Shown: positions 38,923 through 45,758 of the stretch, in pieces
Layout: each line of letters begins with the position of its first letter
Numbering within the stretch: the stretch's first letter is position 1
NCBI RefSeq assembly: GCF_014841105.1
Contig: NZ_JACYWE010000001.1
Coordinates: 674,974 to 738,973 of the forward strand
Length of the DNA: 64,000 nt
DNA from: Lolliginicoccus lacisalsi
Lineage (GTDB): Bacteria; Actinomycetota; Actinomycetes; Mycobacteriales; Mycobacteriaceae
Reading direction: 5' to 3'
Translations under genes and position numbers: made by a program
Notes under the pieces: generated by a model
Seen by the model: only the letters and a program-made list of their open reading frames with translations
The model's database searches: none
What the model was told of the DNA's origin: nothing

Positions 38923-39544
38923 TGAGCCTCTGGAGCTGTAGGGCTGCCTGCTCGTCGAGCTGGTCGAGCTTGTCGGCGCTGTACGTTCCGGTATCGGCTA
39001 TGTCCTCCGCCGCGAGGCTGGCCTTGACCTCCTTTAGCTCCCGGATGGTCAGGCGTAGCCGATTGAGTCGGCTAATGAGAAGGACACGTTCGGAATACAC
39101 ATCGAAGTCGTTGCCGGGGCGGATGTTTCGTGCCATTTCCGCGCTATCCGTCCAGTCTTGCGTTACGACGTGCTCGAGGTAGGCGTTGCGGTCCGCCAGG
39201 TCGAAGGCCTTCGACTTGCCCAGCCACTGTGATGCAACCAGGGGGCTGGACTGGTAGCCGGGGGTGATCGCCACTCTTGCGCGGGATGGCGGGTAGACGA
39301 GTTCCGCGATGCTGGTATCGAGCGCCCAGGCGAGGCGGACGAGGACCGAGAACCTAGGTAGTTCGCTGATCCTGCCGAGGGATTCGAGGTTGGCGACGAT
39401 GCCCCGGTCTATCTGCGCCATTTCCGCTAGGGCGCGCTGGCTCATGGATCGTTGCTTGCGGACGCGCTTGAGGCCTTCGCTGAGTTGCTCGAGCGTGGCG
39501 CGTTCCCATTTCTGCCATGCTTCGCCCACATCGTCTGGTTGCAT
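38915..39544 (-). CDS. XRE-family repressor of the element
   Basis: 209 residues. An HTH of the Cro/CI type occupies residues about 20–75 (MSQRALAEMAQIDRGIVANLE). The C-terminal part is mostly helical, ending in a Leu/Gln-rich helix. No S24 Ser-Lys pair and no ImmA-type HExxH is seen, so induction is unlikely to depend on autocleavage. A satellite would be expected to use an anti-repressor from its helper. It is divergent from the xis gene across a 117-bp control region. Confidence 0.85.
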   Translation of the reverse strand: MQPDDVGEAWQKWERATLEQLSEGLKRVRKQRSMSQRALAEMAQIDRGIVANLESLGRISELPRFSVLVRLAWALDTSIAELVYPPSRARVAITPGYQSSPLVASQWLGKSKAFDLADRNAYLEHVVTQDWTDSAEMARNIRPGNDFDVYSERVLLISRLNRLRLTIRELKEVKASLAAEDIADTGTYSADKLDQLDEQAALQLQRLNA

Positions 39545-39661
39545 GGCAGCACCGTATTCGGGGTTGGTTGCCGTTGTCTACCACCGTGCGCTATCGTCGC
39601 TGCAACAGCGCCATCGTTCGCGTATCTGGTGCTGTAGAACAACCATCGAAGGGTTTTGCTC
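39545..39661. promoter_or_regulatory. Divergent control region between repressor and xis
   Basis: On the plus strand TTGCCG (39568–39573), an 18-bp spacer, and TATCGT (39592–39597) form a possible promoter for the xis operon. The leftward repressor promoter must also lie here. This is the expected place for repressor operators, but I find no clean dyad of convincing length. Confidence 0.4.
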
Positions 39662-39838
39662 ATGAATCGTCTGCACACCATCGATGAGGCCCGCGAGGCC
39701 CTCGGAGGCATCTCCCGCAGCGTCATCTACTCGCTCATCAACAGTGGCGAGCTGGCGTCGATCAACATCGGCAGGCGTAGGTTCGTGCCGGATTCGGCTA
39801 TCGCTGATTTCATCGCCTCGAAGGTCGATGCCGCGTGA
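39662..39838 (+). CDS. Xis/AlpA-like winged-helix DNA-binding protein
   Basis: 58 residues from ATG 39662 (a TTG six bases upstream is also possible). HTIDEAREAL-GGISRSVIYSLINSGELASINIGRRRFVPDSAIADFI is the standard MerR-like/excisionase HTH (helix-turn-helix plus wing INIGRRR). First gene of the rightward operon, opposite the repressor, which is the position of excisionase genes. Its stop is overlapped by the next start (GTGA). Confidence 0.8.
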   Translation: MNRLHTIDEAREALGGISRSVIYSLINSGELASINIGRRRFVPDSAIADFIASKVDAA

Positions 39839-40002
39839 ACACTGCCGCTCTTGATGCGCGCCTTGCTCGCGCTGCCGCTACCCTCGCCCAGCTCACCGAG
39901 CGCATTACCCTCGCGCAGGCTGACTTCTCCCGCCTGGATCAGCGCCTGACCCAGCTACATCGCTGCCACCCGTCCCGCCAGCTCTGGCGGGGTGGCCGAT
40001 GA
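39835..40002 (+). CDS. Small helical hypothetical protein
   Basis: 55 residues from GTG 39835 to the stop at 40000–40002. The sequence MNTAALDARLARAAATLAQ and what follows is Ala/Leu/Gln-rich and would form one long helix or coiled coil, ending with a basic HPSRQLWRGGR. It overlaps xis at its start and the next gene at its end, each by 4 bp, which supports real translation. Family unknown. Confidence 0.6.
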   Translation: MNTAALDARLARAAATLAQLTERITLAQADFSRLDQRLTQLHRCHPSRQLWRGGR

Positions 40003-40163
40003 CAGACCGCATCGCCGCGCGCGCCCTCGAAATCCTCGCCACTTCCTCGACGCCGATGCCCGCCCGCTCCGCGCTGGTCCGAGCCCTCGCGGAGGCCGCA
40101 GGAGAGCACAACACCCTCCCCGAACACATCACCCGCATGACCGACCCGCAGGAGAACCCGTGA
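39999..40163 (+). CDS. Small hypothetical protein
   Basis: 54 residues from ATG 39999. It begins MTDRIAARALEILATS and has one long predicted helix and a Pro-rich end. Both ends overlap neighbours by 4 bp (ATGA at its start, GTGA at its end). No family recognised. Coding status rests on the overlap chain and codon pattern. Confidence 0.55.
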   Translation: MTDRIAARALEILATSSTPMPARSALVRALAEAAGEHNTLPEHITRMTDPQENP

Positions 40164-40600
40164 ATATCCCCGCAGAAGTACTCGACGACCTCACCGGCGA
40201 GGACATGGCCGAACTAATGTCGATGCACGACGTGATAGTGCAGGAGTACCCGACCCCCGAGGAAGCCGCGCTAGCACTTCTGGTCCACGCCCGCGAACGT
40301 GCTGCGAGCAACGCGCAAACGAGGAACGTTCCGACTCCGAAGAACATTGTCGAGGCCTCGCCCTGGGCCGCTGATTTCGACGGTCACGTGTATCGCATTC
40401 TGACGATCTGCACGACCAGCGAGGGACGCGACCCGTGGGCACATTGGGCGGCATTCCAGCACGCACCGAACGGAGACCTCTCGGACTTTGCCTACACGAT
40501 CGAGTTCTGCGAGACCGACGATGCTGCCGAGGTGCTGCGGTTCGCCGACGATCTGGCGAAGCTGGTGAGCGATGCGAAGGGTTGGCAACCGGAGTGGTAA
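40160..40600 (+). CDS. Hypothetical protein of the early satellite operon
   Basis: 146 residues from GTG 40160. An acidic protein beginning MNIPAEVLDDLTGEDMAEL. An Ala/Arg helix lies in the middle and an aromatic C-terminal domain (DFDGHVYRILTICTTSEG, WAHWAAFQHAPNGD) follows. No membrane segment or known motif. It is the last gene of the overlap chain beginning at xis, and is closed by a strong hairpin at 40607–40639. Confidence 0.65.
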   Translation: MNIPAEVLDDLTGEDMAELMSMHDVIVQEYPTPEEAALALLVHARERAASNAQTRNVPTPKNIVEASPWAADFDGHVYRILTICTTSEGRDPWAHWAAFQHAPNGDLSDFAYTIEFCETDDAAEVLRFADDLAKLVSDAKGWQPEW

Positions 40601-40606
40601 CTGGCC

Positions 40607-40639
40607 TGCCGGTTGGGGTTATCCGCACCCCAACCGGCA
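40607..40639. terminator. Perfect 13-bp bidirectional terminator-like hairpin
   Basis: TGCCGGTTGGGGT (40607–40619) pairs with ACCCCAACCGGCA (40627–40639) over a seven-base loop. It separates the rightward early operon (ends 40600) from the convergent gene 40653–41180, where a shared terminator is expected. Confidence 0.7.
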
Positions 40640-40652
40640 AGGGCGCGCCCCG

Positions 40653-41180
40653 CTAGAACTGAAGGTGCTCCTCGACGTGTAAACCCTTATCCCGAGCCGC
40701 TGCTAGCCAACGTGTCGTGGAAGGCCGAGGCAAGCCGTAGCGGTCCAGCATCACCCCGCTGATTTTCTGCCCCGTCACCGCGCACCACGCCGCTACCGAC
40801 GACAACGCCCGCAGCGATTCATCAGACCGAGCACCCGTGAACAGCTCCGCATCCGGGAAGGAAAACCACGTGATCCGATCCTCGCCCGAGATCCGATGCA
40901 CCAAGCCTGCTTCGCGCCCCGCCCAGGCCACCCAAGCGTCAACAGTGGCACGCCGCAAAGCATCGGAGTTAACCGGAGGACCGCCGGCGATCTGCCGTGC
41001 CTCGCAGCCGCTGCACACCAGCTTGCCTAGCGCCGCATCGAAGTCCACCGTTACGCCGTATTCGTGCTCAAGACCGGACGTGGCCGAGACCGTGAAGGAA
41101 TACGGGACTGCCACGCGCCACTCGCCCCCGTAGACGGACCAGCCCTGCGAGTAATCCGGCTGGGGCAAGCGAACATCCAC
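40653..41180 (-). CDS. Hypothetical protein with C-terminal HTH-like segment, transcribed against its neighbours
   Basis: 175 residues. A beta-rich N-terminal part contains one CSGC pair. The C-terminal 45 residues (ALSSVAAWCAVTGQKISGV, then GLPRPSTTRWLAAARDKGL) resemble the short HTH end found on many actinophage and ICE proteins. It is the only minus-strand gene between the repressor and attR, and has its own upstream region with two dyads. That is typical for a constitutively expressed accessory gene (defence, immunity or modulation of the helper). Function unknown. Confidence 0.65.
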   Translation of the reverse strand: MDVRLPQPDYSQGWSVYGGEWRVAVPYSFTVSATSGLEHEYGVTVDFDAALGKLVCSGCEARQIAGGPPVNSDALRRATVDAWVAWAGREAGLVHRISGEDRITWFSFPDAELFTGARSDESLRALSSVAAWCAVTGQKISGVMLDRYGLPRPSTTRWLAAARDKGLHVEEHLQF

Positions 41181-41295
41181 GGGGCTCCTCCTCGAATCAA
41201 CAACAGTGAGACAGATTGTTGCACACCAGCCCGGATCATGCTAGACCTGTAGCAACGCAACACACCGACACGCTGTTGCACCGAGAGGAAAGAAC
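41181..41295. promoter_or_regulatory. Divergent control region with two dyads
   Basis: Two inverted repeats: CAACAA–12–TTGTTG (41198–41221) and GCAACA–11–TGTTGC (41257–41279). The half-sites of both share the core CAACA/TGTTG, so one regulator could bind both. The region lies between the divergent genes at 41180 (minus) and 41296 (plus), and probably holds both promoters. Confidence 0.55.
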
Positions 41296-41514
41296 TTGAG
41301 CAAGCTAGACGACCTGCCATTGACAATCACCGTCGCCCAGTCCGCGGACCTGCTGGGCATATCCCGCGCGAAGGCATTCCAGCTCGCCCGCGACGGCGGA
41401 TTCCCCGGACGGATAGTGCGCATCGGCCGCGAGAACCGCGTGGTGACGGCGAGCCTCGCCGACCTCGGACGCGTGTCCCTCACGGACACGCACAACACCG
41501 AGAAAACCCCTTGA
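41296..41514 (+). CDS. Second excisionase-like HTH protein
   Basis: 72 residues from TTG 41296 (GAGAGGAAAG upstream). LTITVAQSADLLGISRAKAFQLARDGGFPGRIVRIGRENRVV is a MerR-type HTH with wing, as in Xis/AlpA proteins. It heads the replication part of the element and may be the true excisionase or the activator of the replication operon. Followed by a strong hairpin (41524–41548). Confidence 0.8.
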   Translation: MSKLDDLPLTITVAQSADLLGISRAKAFQLARDGGFPGRIVRIGRENRVVTASLADLGRVSLTDTHNTEKTP

Positions 41515-41523
41515 GCAGCAGGA

Positions 41524-41548
41524 AGCCCCCGGCGCGACACCGGGGGCT
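41524..41548 (+). terminator. Perfect 9-bp hairpin between HTH gene and replication genes
   Basis: AGCCCCCGG (41524–41532) pairs with CCGGGGGCT (41540–41548) around a seven-base loop, 10 bp after the HTH stop and 36 bp before the DnaB-N-like gene. It could attenuate read-through into replication genes. Confidence 0.55.
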
Positions 41549-41584
41549 GAGCAATCCATCCCGCATCCAATCCAAGGAACTGAC

Positions 41585-42130
41585 TTGAGTATATCCGAGC
41601 GCTCCGACAGATTCACCAACGAGCTCGAGGCAATAGGGGCCGAGACCAGCCCGCTCGACACTGCTGCCGCGTTCCTGCGTTGCATCTTTGACACCAAGGC
41701 CGCGCACGTTGTGACCCTGGCCCTCGACGTCACCGAGCGATGGTTCGAGCGCCCCCACGATGCTGTGATCTGGGCATCAGCTCAACGCCTCGCACGCCAG
41801 GGAACCAACCCGGCGGTGACCGTGGTCCAGGCCGATCTACGCAGCCGCGGGCAACTCACCCGCGAGGTTCAACACCGCCTCCTGGCCCTCGCCGTCGAGC
41901 CATTCCAAGCGCTCCCCGGACAGCTCGCACCGCTGCGCCGCGCGCTCGCCGCTGAGGCTTTCGCCCGCCGCTTCGAGGAAGGCACGCGAGCCTTGCACGA
42001 GGATGCCCCACGGATGACGCAGGCCGAGAAGGCTCGACGCTATGCCGAGCTGGGCCGTGAGCTTCGCGCCCTCGACAACGCCAGTCAATCGCGTTCTGCT
42101 TCCCCGAGCCTGACGGAGGTTCCTGCATGA
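41585..42130 (+). CDS. DnaB N-terminal-domain-like replication protein
   Basis: 181 residues from TTG 41585. The stretch from residue 50 to 135 (RWFERPHDAVIWASAQRLARQG, RGQLTREVQHRLLALA, LRRALAAEAFARRFEEG) follows the pattern of the DnaB helicase N-terminal domain, but no helicase domain follows. The ATPase of the next gene could supply it. The stop overlaps the next start (ATGA). I rate the fold assignment moderate. Confidence 0.6.
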   Translation: MSISERSDRFTNELEAIGAETSPLDTAAAFLRCIFDTKAAHVVTLALDVTERWFERPHDAVIWASAQRLARQGTNPAVTVVQADLRSRGQLTREVQHRLLALAVEPFQALPGQLAPLRRALAAEAFARRFEEGTRALHEDAPRMTQAEKARRYAELGRELRALDNASQSRSASPSLTEVPA

Positions 42131-43455
42131 TTCACGCAGTACCCAGCGAACCCCTCGCCGTCGCCGCCGACATCCTCGACGACGACCCCGCCAGCATCGA
42201 CCCCGACACCCTCGAGGAAATGTTCTGGTCCTCGCGTCCCGAGCTTGAACGCATCCGCGGCTTCGCGCACGCCCGCATGGCAGCACCGTGGGCCGTGCTC
42301 GGCTGCATCCTCGCCCGCGCCGCCGCCAGCATCGAACCACACGTCATGCTGCCCGCCATCGTCGGCACCACCGCATCTACCAACCTGTTCCTCGCCCTGG
42401 TCGGCCCCTCCGGTGGTGGCAAGGGAGCCGCTGAAGGAGCGGCCCGCGATGCCGTGCAGTTCCTCGACCCCTGGGGCAACCCCATCGACGTGGACGAGTT
42501 CACCATCGGATCTGGGGAAGGCATCGCCCGCACCTACCGCGCGCCTGCCACCGATGAGGACGACACCGACGAGCAGGGCCGCACCCGTGCTTTGTTCACC
42601 GCGCCCGAGGTTGACACCCTCGCCGCCCTCGGATCGAGGCAAGGGTCCACGCTGCTGGGAGAGCTGCGCAAGGCGTGGTCCGGTGAGTCGCTGGGCTTCC
42701 AGAACGGGCAGAAGCACACCCGGCACGTACTGCCCCGCCACTCTTACAGGCTGTGCTTGATCGTTGGGGTGCAGCCCGCCAAGGCCGGTCCGATCATTGG
42801 CGACGCTGACGGTGGAACGCCCCAGCGGTTCGTGTGGCTGCACGTGCAGGATTCCCGCATCCCCAGGCGCGCGCCCGATGCGGCAATACCTGGTCCGCTC
42901 ACCGTGTCCTTGCCCCGGTTCAGCGCGAACGATGAGCACCTTGTTGTTCCCGATGAGGCCCGCGAGGAAATCACCACCCACCGCCATGCCGTAGTCACCG
43001 GCAAGGCTGACGCGAATCCTCTCGACGGCCATGCCCTGCTGACCCGGTTGAAGGTGGCCGCTGCGTTCATGGTGCTCGCTGGCCGCAGTGTCGTCAGCGC
43101 GGAGGACTGGCATTTGGCCGCGATCCTGATGCATGTGTCTCGCCGTACCCGCGCCGACGTTGAGCGAGAGCTGAGCGAGAAGTCGCGAGCCGCGAACCGT
43201 GCCCGCGCTCATCTGGAAGCCGAACGAAACGAGATCGTCGAGGACAAGCGGCATGAGGCGAACCTGAACAGGGCCGTGGGAGGCATCCGCCGATACCTCG
43301 CCAGGCATGGCGCATCACCCCGGCACAAGGTTAGGACCTCGCTCAAGAAGGACGTGCGAGACCAGTTCGACGATGCCTTGTGGCATCTGATCGACGGCGG
43401 AGAAGTACGGCGAATAGACCGTGGCGGGACCGATGAGTACGCGCTCAGCGACTGA
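42127..43455 (+). CDS. Replication-type P-loop ATPase (DUF3987-like) of the element
   Basis: 442 residues. Walker A is GPSGGGKG at residues 93–100. A downstream acidic patch ALFTAPEVDTLAAL is a likely Walker B region. The body resembles the primase/helicase-associated DUF3987 ATPases of plasmids, satellites and integrative elements. The C-terminal 60 residues (VGGIRRYLARHG…VRDQFDDALWHLIDGGEV) look like a winged-helix DNA-binding end. Together with the DnaB-N-like protein it should drive autonomous replication after excision. Confidence 0.75.
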   Translation: MIHAVPSEPLAVAADILDDDPASIDPDTLEEMFWSSRPELERIRGFAHARMAAPWAVLGCILARAAASIEPHVMLPAIVGTTASTNLFLALVGPSGGGKGAAEGAARDAVQFLDPWGNPIDVDEFTIGSGEGIARTYRAPATDEDDTDEQGRTRALFTAPEVDTLAALGSRQGSTLLGELRKAWSGESLGFQNGQKHTRHVLPRHSYRLCLIVGVQPAKAGPIIGDADGGTPQRFVWLHVQDSRIPRRAPDAAIPGPLTVSLPRFSANDEHLVVPDEAREEITTHRHAVVTGKADANPLDGHALLTRLKVAAAFMVLAGRSVVSAEDWHLAAILMHVSRRTRADVERELSEKSRAANRARAHLEAERNEIVEDKRHEANLNRAVGGIRRYLARHGASPRHKVRTSLKKDVRDQFDDALWHLIDGGEVRRIDRGGTDEYALSD

Positions 43456-43460
43456 ACGAC

Positions 43461-43534
43461 CTGTACCCCTGTACCGCCAGTACAGGCGCATATTCGCAGA
43501 TCAGACGACATGTACCACAAGTACAGGGGTACAG
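43461..43534. promoter_or_regulatory. Symmetric array of TGTAC/GTACA half-sites
   Basis: Half-sites: TGTAC at 43462, 43470 and 43511; GTACA at 43480, 43521 and 43529. They form two dyads with five-base centres (43468–43486 and 43511–43525). The outer 14-bp arms CTGTACCCCTGTAC (43461–43474) and GTACAGGGGTACAG (43521–43534) are exact inverted repeats of each other. Lies just after the ATPase gene and upstream of the WhiB-like gene. Candidate replication origin or operator. Confidence 0.7.
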
Positions 43535-43618
43535 GGGTGGACCAGGGACGGCCCCGCAAACCCCCAGCTCATAGGGGTGGACCGAAAAACCACCCCAAAC
43601 ACCAGAGAGAGGACCAAT

Positions 43619-43900
43619 ATGCCCCGCCCCATAGACGCCGTTCGCTTGCTCGAGCTGATGCTCGCCGACCAGCCCGCTATGCCGCACGCGCAATGCCGAG
43701 GCCGCGCGCCGCTCTTCGATAGCCACATCGACGGAGAGACCAGCGAGCAACGACTCAACCGCCACACTCAAGCCCGCAAGCTCTGCCAGCAGTGCGACCA
43801 CCGGATCGAGTGCTCGCAGTCCATCGGAGGATTCCGGGCAGGCCGCGACACCACACCACCCGCACGCCCAGGACGCCCCAACAAGGAGGCCGCGGCATGA
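43619..43900 (+). CDS. WhiB-like iron–sulfur protein encoded by the element
   Basis: 93 residues from ATG 43619 (AGAGAGGAC upstream). Cysteines C26, C56, C59 and C65 give C-x29-C-x2-C-x5-C; the last three (LCQQCDHRIEC) match the Wbl signature, and QCRGRAPLFD matches the first-Cys context. The usual G[VI]WGG turn is replaced by GGFRAGRD. Wbl proteins bind a [4Fe-4S] cluster and sigma factor region 4. Phage-borne examples repress host wbl genes or tune phage transcription. Its stop overlaps the next gene by 4 bp. Confidence 0.82.
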   Translation: MPRPIDAVRLLELMLADQPAMPHAQCRGRAPLFDSHIDGETSEQRLNRHTQARKLCQQCDHRIECSQSIGGFRAGRDTTPPARPGRPNKEAAA

Positions 43901-44070
43901 CCCACGAACCCGAGCTCGCCCGCTGCCCCGAGCGCGGATGCGCCCAACGCTGGCCCGCCACGCTCCCCACCCATAAGCGCCTTTGCTTCGACCACGGCGA
44001 CGAGTTCGCATTCGTCTCCCCCACCTTCACCCGCGACGAGCCCACCACCCAGCCCGGAGACGAACCATGA
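43897..44070 (+). CDS. Small putative zinc-binding protein
   Basis: 57 residues from ATG 43897. RCPERGCAQRW and RLCFDHGDE provide C-x4-C and C-x2-H, a plausible zinc ribbon. It overlaps the WhiB-like gene and the next gene by 4 bp each. No family recognised. Confidence 0.6.
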   Translation: MTHEPELARCPERGCAQRWPATLPTHKRLCFDHGDEFAFVSPTFTRDEPTTQPGDEP

Positions 44071-44441
44071 CCGCCCGCCCCCCCGGCCCAGCCGGCCCCA
44101 TCGAGCACCACCACCTCGACGCCCTCGTCATCGCCTGCCGCCACGCAATCCGAAACCAAACCCGCAACGGCATAACCCCCTGGCCCGAGCTCCACGACCT
44201 CCACCACGCCGCCATCACCGCCCTGGCCGCCACGGGCCACACGGACACCCCCACACCACCCGCCATCGCAGAATCGTCACAAGACGAAAACCCCTACTGC
44301 ACCACCCGGGAAGCCGCTCGCATCCTCGGCTGCTCCCCCCGCACCATCCGACGACTAGCACCCAAACTATCCGCCCAGCTCCACGCCGGACGCTGGCTCA
44401 TCCCCCACGAAGTCCTACACCAACACAAAGGAACCCCATGA
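44067..44441 (+). CDS. HTH (MerR-like) DNA-binding protein
   Basis: 124 residues from ATG 44067. The N-terminal 60 residues are helical and His-rich. The C-terminal 45 (CTTREAARILGCSPRTIRRLAPKLSAQLHAGRWLIP) form a standard HTH of the excisionase/helix-turn-helix group 17 type. Third protein of this fold in the element. Overlaps both neighbours by 4 bp. Confidence 0.7.
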   Translation: MTARPPGPAGPIEHHHLDALVIACRHAIRNQTRNGITPWPELHDLHHAAITALAATGHTDTPTPPAIAESSQDENPYCTTREAARILGCSPRTIRRLAPKLSAQLHAGRWLIPHEVLHQHKGTP

Positions 44442-45193
44442 GCGACTACCGCAAGTACCTCTCCTCCCACCGCCTCGCCAAGCTCCGCACCACCGGCATC
44501 GCCCTACCGCAACCCATCCTCGACGCCGAGGCCAAGCTCCACGCCCACACCAAGCGCGCACCAACCTCACCACCCAACATCTCCCACCTCACCCAAGCCT
44601 GGATCAACGGGGCCACCGATACCGAGATCAACAAGATCGCCACCCGCATGGCCCTCGCCCGCGACATCGCCGCATCCCACCGCGAAGCCCACACCGCCCT
44701 CCTTGCCCGCCTCGACCACGCCCTCCTCGCCAACAGCGACGACATCATTGACCAGCTCAATCCCAAAGCCGAGAAGCACATCGAAGCGCTCAACCAAGCA
44801 GCAGCGCTTCCTACGCTCGACACAACCGAGCTGATCCGCGCCGGAAACACCACGGGCGCGAAGATCGCAGCCCAAGCCGACACACACGCCGCGCACCTCC
44901 TCGAGCTCTGGGACCTCGCCCACGGAATCACCGGCGGCAACGTGCCGATCTGGGGGCAAGAATTTGGCTTCAACTGCCGCGAGTACATGAACCCTCACAA
45001 GGTTGTGTCGATCACCAAAGACATGACCACGACAGAGCGAATCATTACCGCGATCAACGACGGCGCAGAACCGTGGTTCCCGCTGCCCACCGAGGCGCAG
45101 GCCCAGGCCGCCGCGCACAAGAAGGCCCACGACGATGCCCAGCCACCCGCCCGCGCCCGCATCCGCCCAATGTTCACCGGACCAGCGCTCTGA
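44438..45193 (+). CDS. Hypothetical protein preceding the terminase region
   Basis: 251 residues from ATG 44438. Mostly helical and Ala/His/Thr-rich (MSDYRKYLSSHRLAKLRTTG…). The C-terminal part is rich in Ala/Gln and Pro/Arg. No known motif, signal peptide or membrane helix. It is last in the WhiB operon (ATGA overlap) and the last gene with the C-rich strand bias. It could be a helper-phage interference or DNA-binding protein; this is conjecture. Confidence 0.6.
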   Translation: MSDYRKYLSSHRLAKLRTTGIALPQPILDAEAKLHAHTKRAPTSPPNISHLTQAWINGATDTEINKIATRMALARDIAASHREAHTALLARLDHALLANSDDIIDQLNPKAEKHIEALNQAAALPTLDTTELIRAGNTTGAKIAAQADTHAAHLLELWDLAHGITGGNVPIWGQEFGFNCREYMNPHKVVSITKDMTTTERIITAINDGAEPWFPLPTEAQAQAAAHKKAHDDAQPPARARIRPMFTGPAL

Positions 45194-45298
45194 CCACACC
45201 AACACCACAACCACACACCAACGAAGCAGCACATGCACCCAACACAACCGACAACACGCACCGCCCGCCTGACCAGCACAAACACACCCACAAGGGGT

Positions 45299-45360
45299 AC
45301 GGGGGGGACCCCAAGCACCGCCGGCCTATCCCAAGGCATACGGGCCTATATCCCCCCCGT
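45299..45360. other. Inverted repeat in the gap upstream of terS (cos/pac candidate)
   Basis: ACGGGGGGG (45299–45307) and CCCCCCCGT (45352–45360) pair perfectly over 44 bases that contain two GGCCTAT-related segments. The 199-bp gap 45,194–45,392 is otherwise gene-free and lies directly before terS, where P27/HK97-type phages keep their packaging site. It also marks the G/C strand-bias switch. Confidence 0.4.
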
Positions 45361-45392
45361 GCCCAAACGAACCGCTAGAAAGGAGCCCTCTA

Positions 45393-45758
45393 GTGGCTGA
45401 GAGTCGTCGTCCCCCGCGGGGTTTGAAGGGTCCGGGTCGTCGGTTGTGGTCGGCTGTGCTGGGCGAGTGGGTGCTCGCTGAGCAGGAGCTTTCGTTGCTG
45501 GTGCAGGCGTGCCGGACGGCGGATGCGCTGGAGCTCCTCGAGGCTGAGATTGTTCGTGAGGGTCCGGTGGTTGAGGGTGCGAGGGGTGGCCGGGTGGCGA
45601 ATCCAGCGCTGGTGGAGGCTCGTCAGCAACGTTTGGTTTTGGCGCGGTTACTGGCGTCGTTGCGCATTCCTGTCGAGGAGGACGGGCGGTTGTCGGGCTC
45701 CAATGCTGGCGGTGTTCGGGGCGTGTACTCAGGGCTCAAGGGGGTTGGCGATGCGTAG
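45393..45758 (+). CDS. Phage terminase small subunit, P27 family
   Basis: 121 residues from GTG 45393 (AGAAAGGAG upstream). The P27 pattern is clear: PGRRLWSAVLGEWVLAEQELSLL, QACRTADALELLEAEI, VREGPVV, then NPALVEARQQRLVLARLLASLRIP. TerS recognises the packaging site and brings the large subunit. There is no large subunit here, so it can act only with a helper's TerL. Codon choice (many G/T endings) differs sharply from the preceding C-ending genes. Confidence 0.85.
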   Translation: MAESRRPPRGLKGPGRRLWSAVLGEWVLAEQELSLLVQACRTADALELLEAEIVREGPVVEGARGGRVANPALVEARQQRLVLARLLASLRIPVEEDGRLSGSNAGGVRGVYSGLKGVGDA

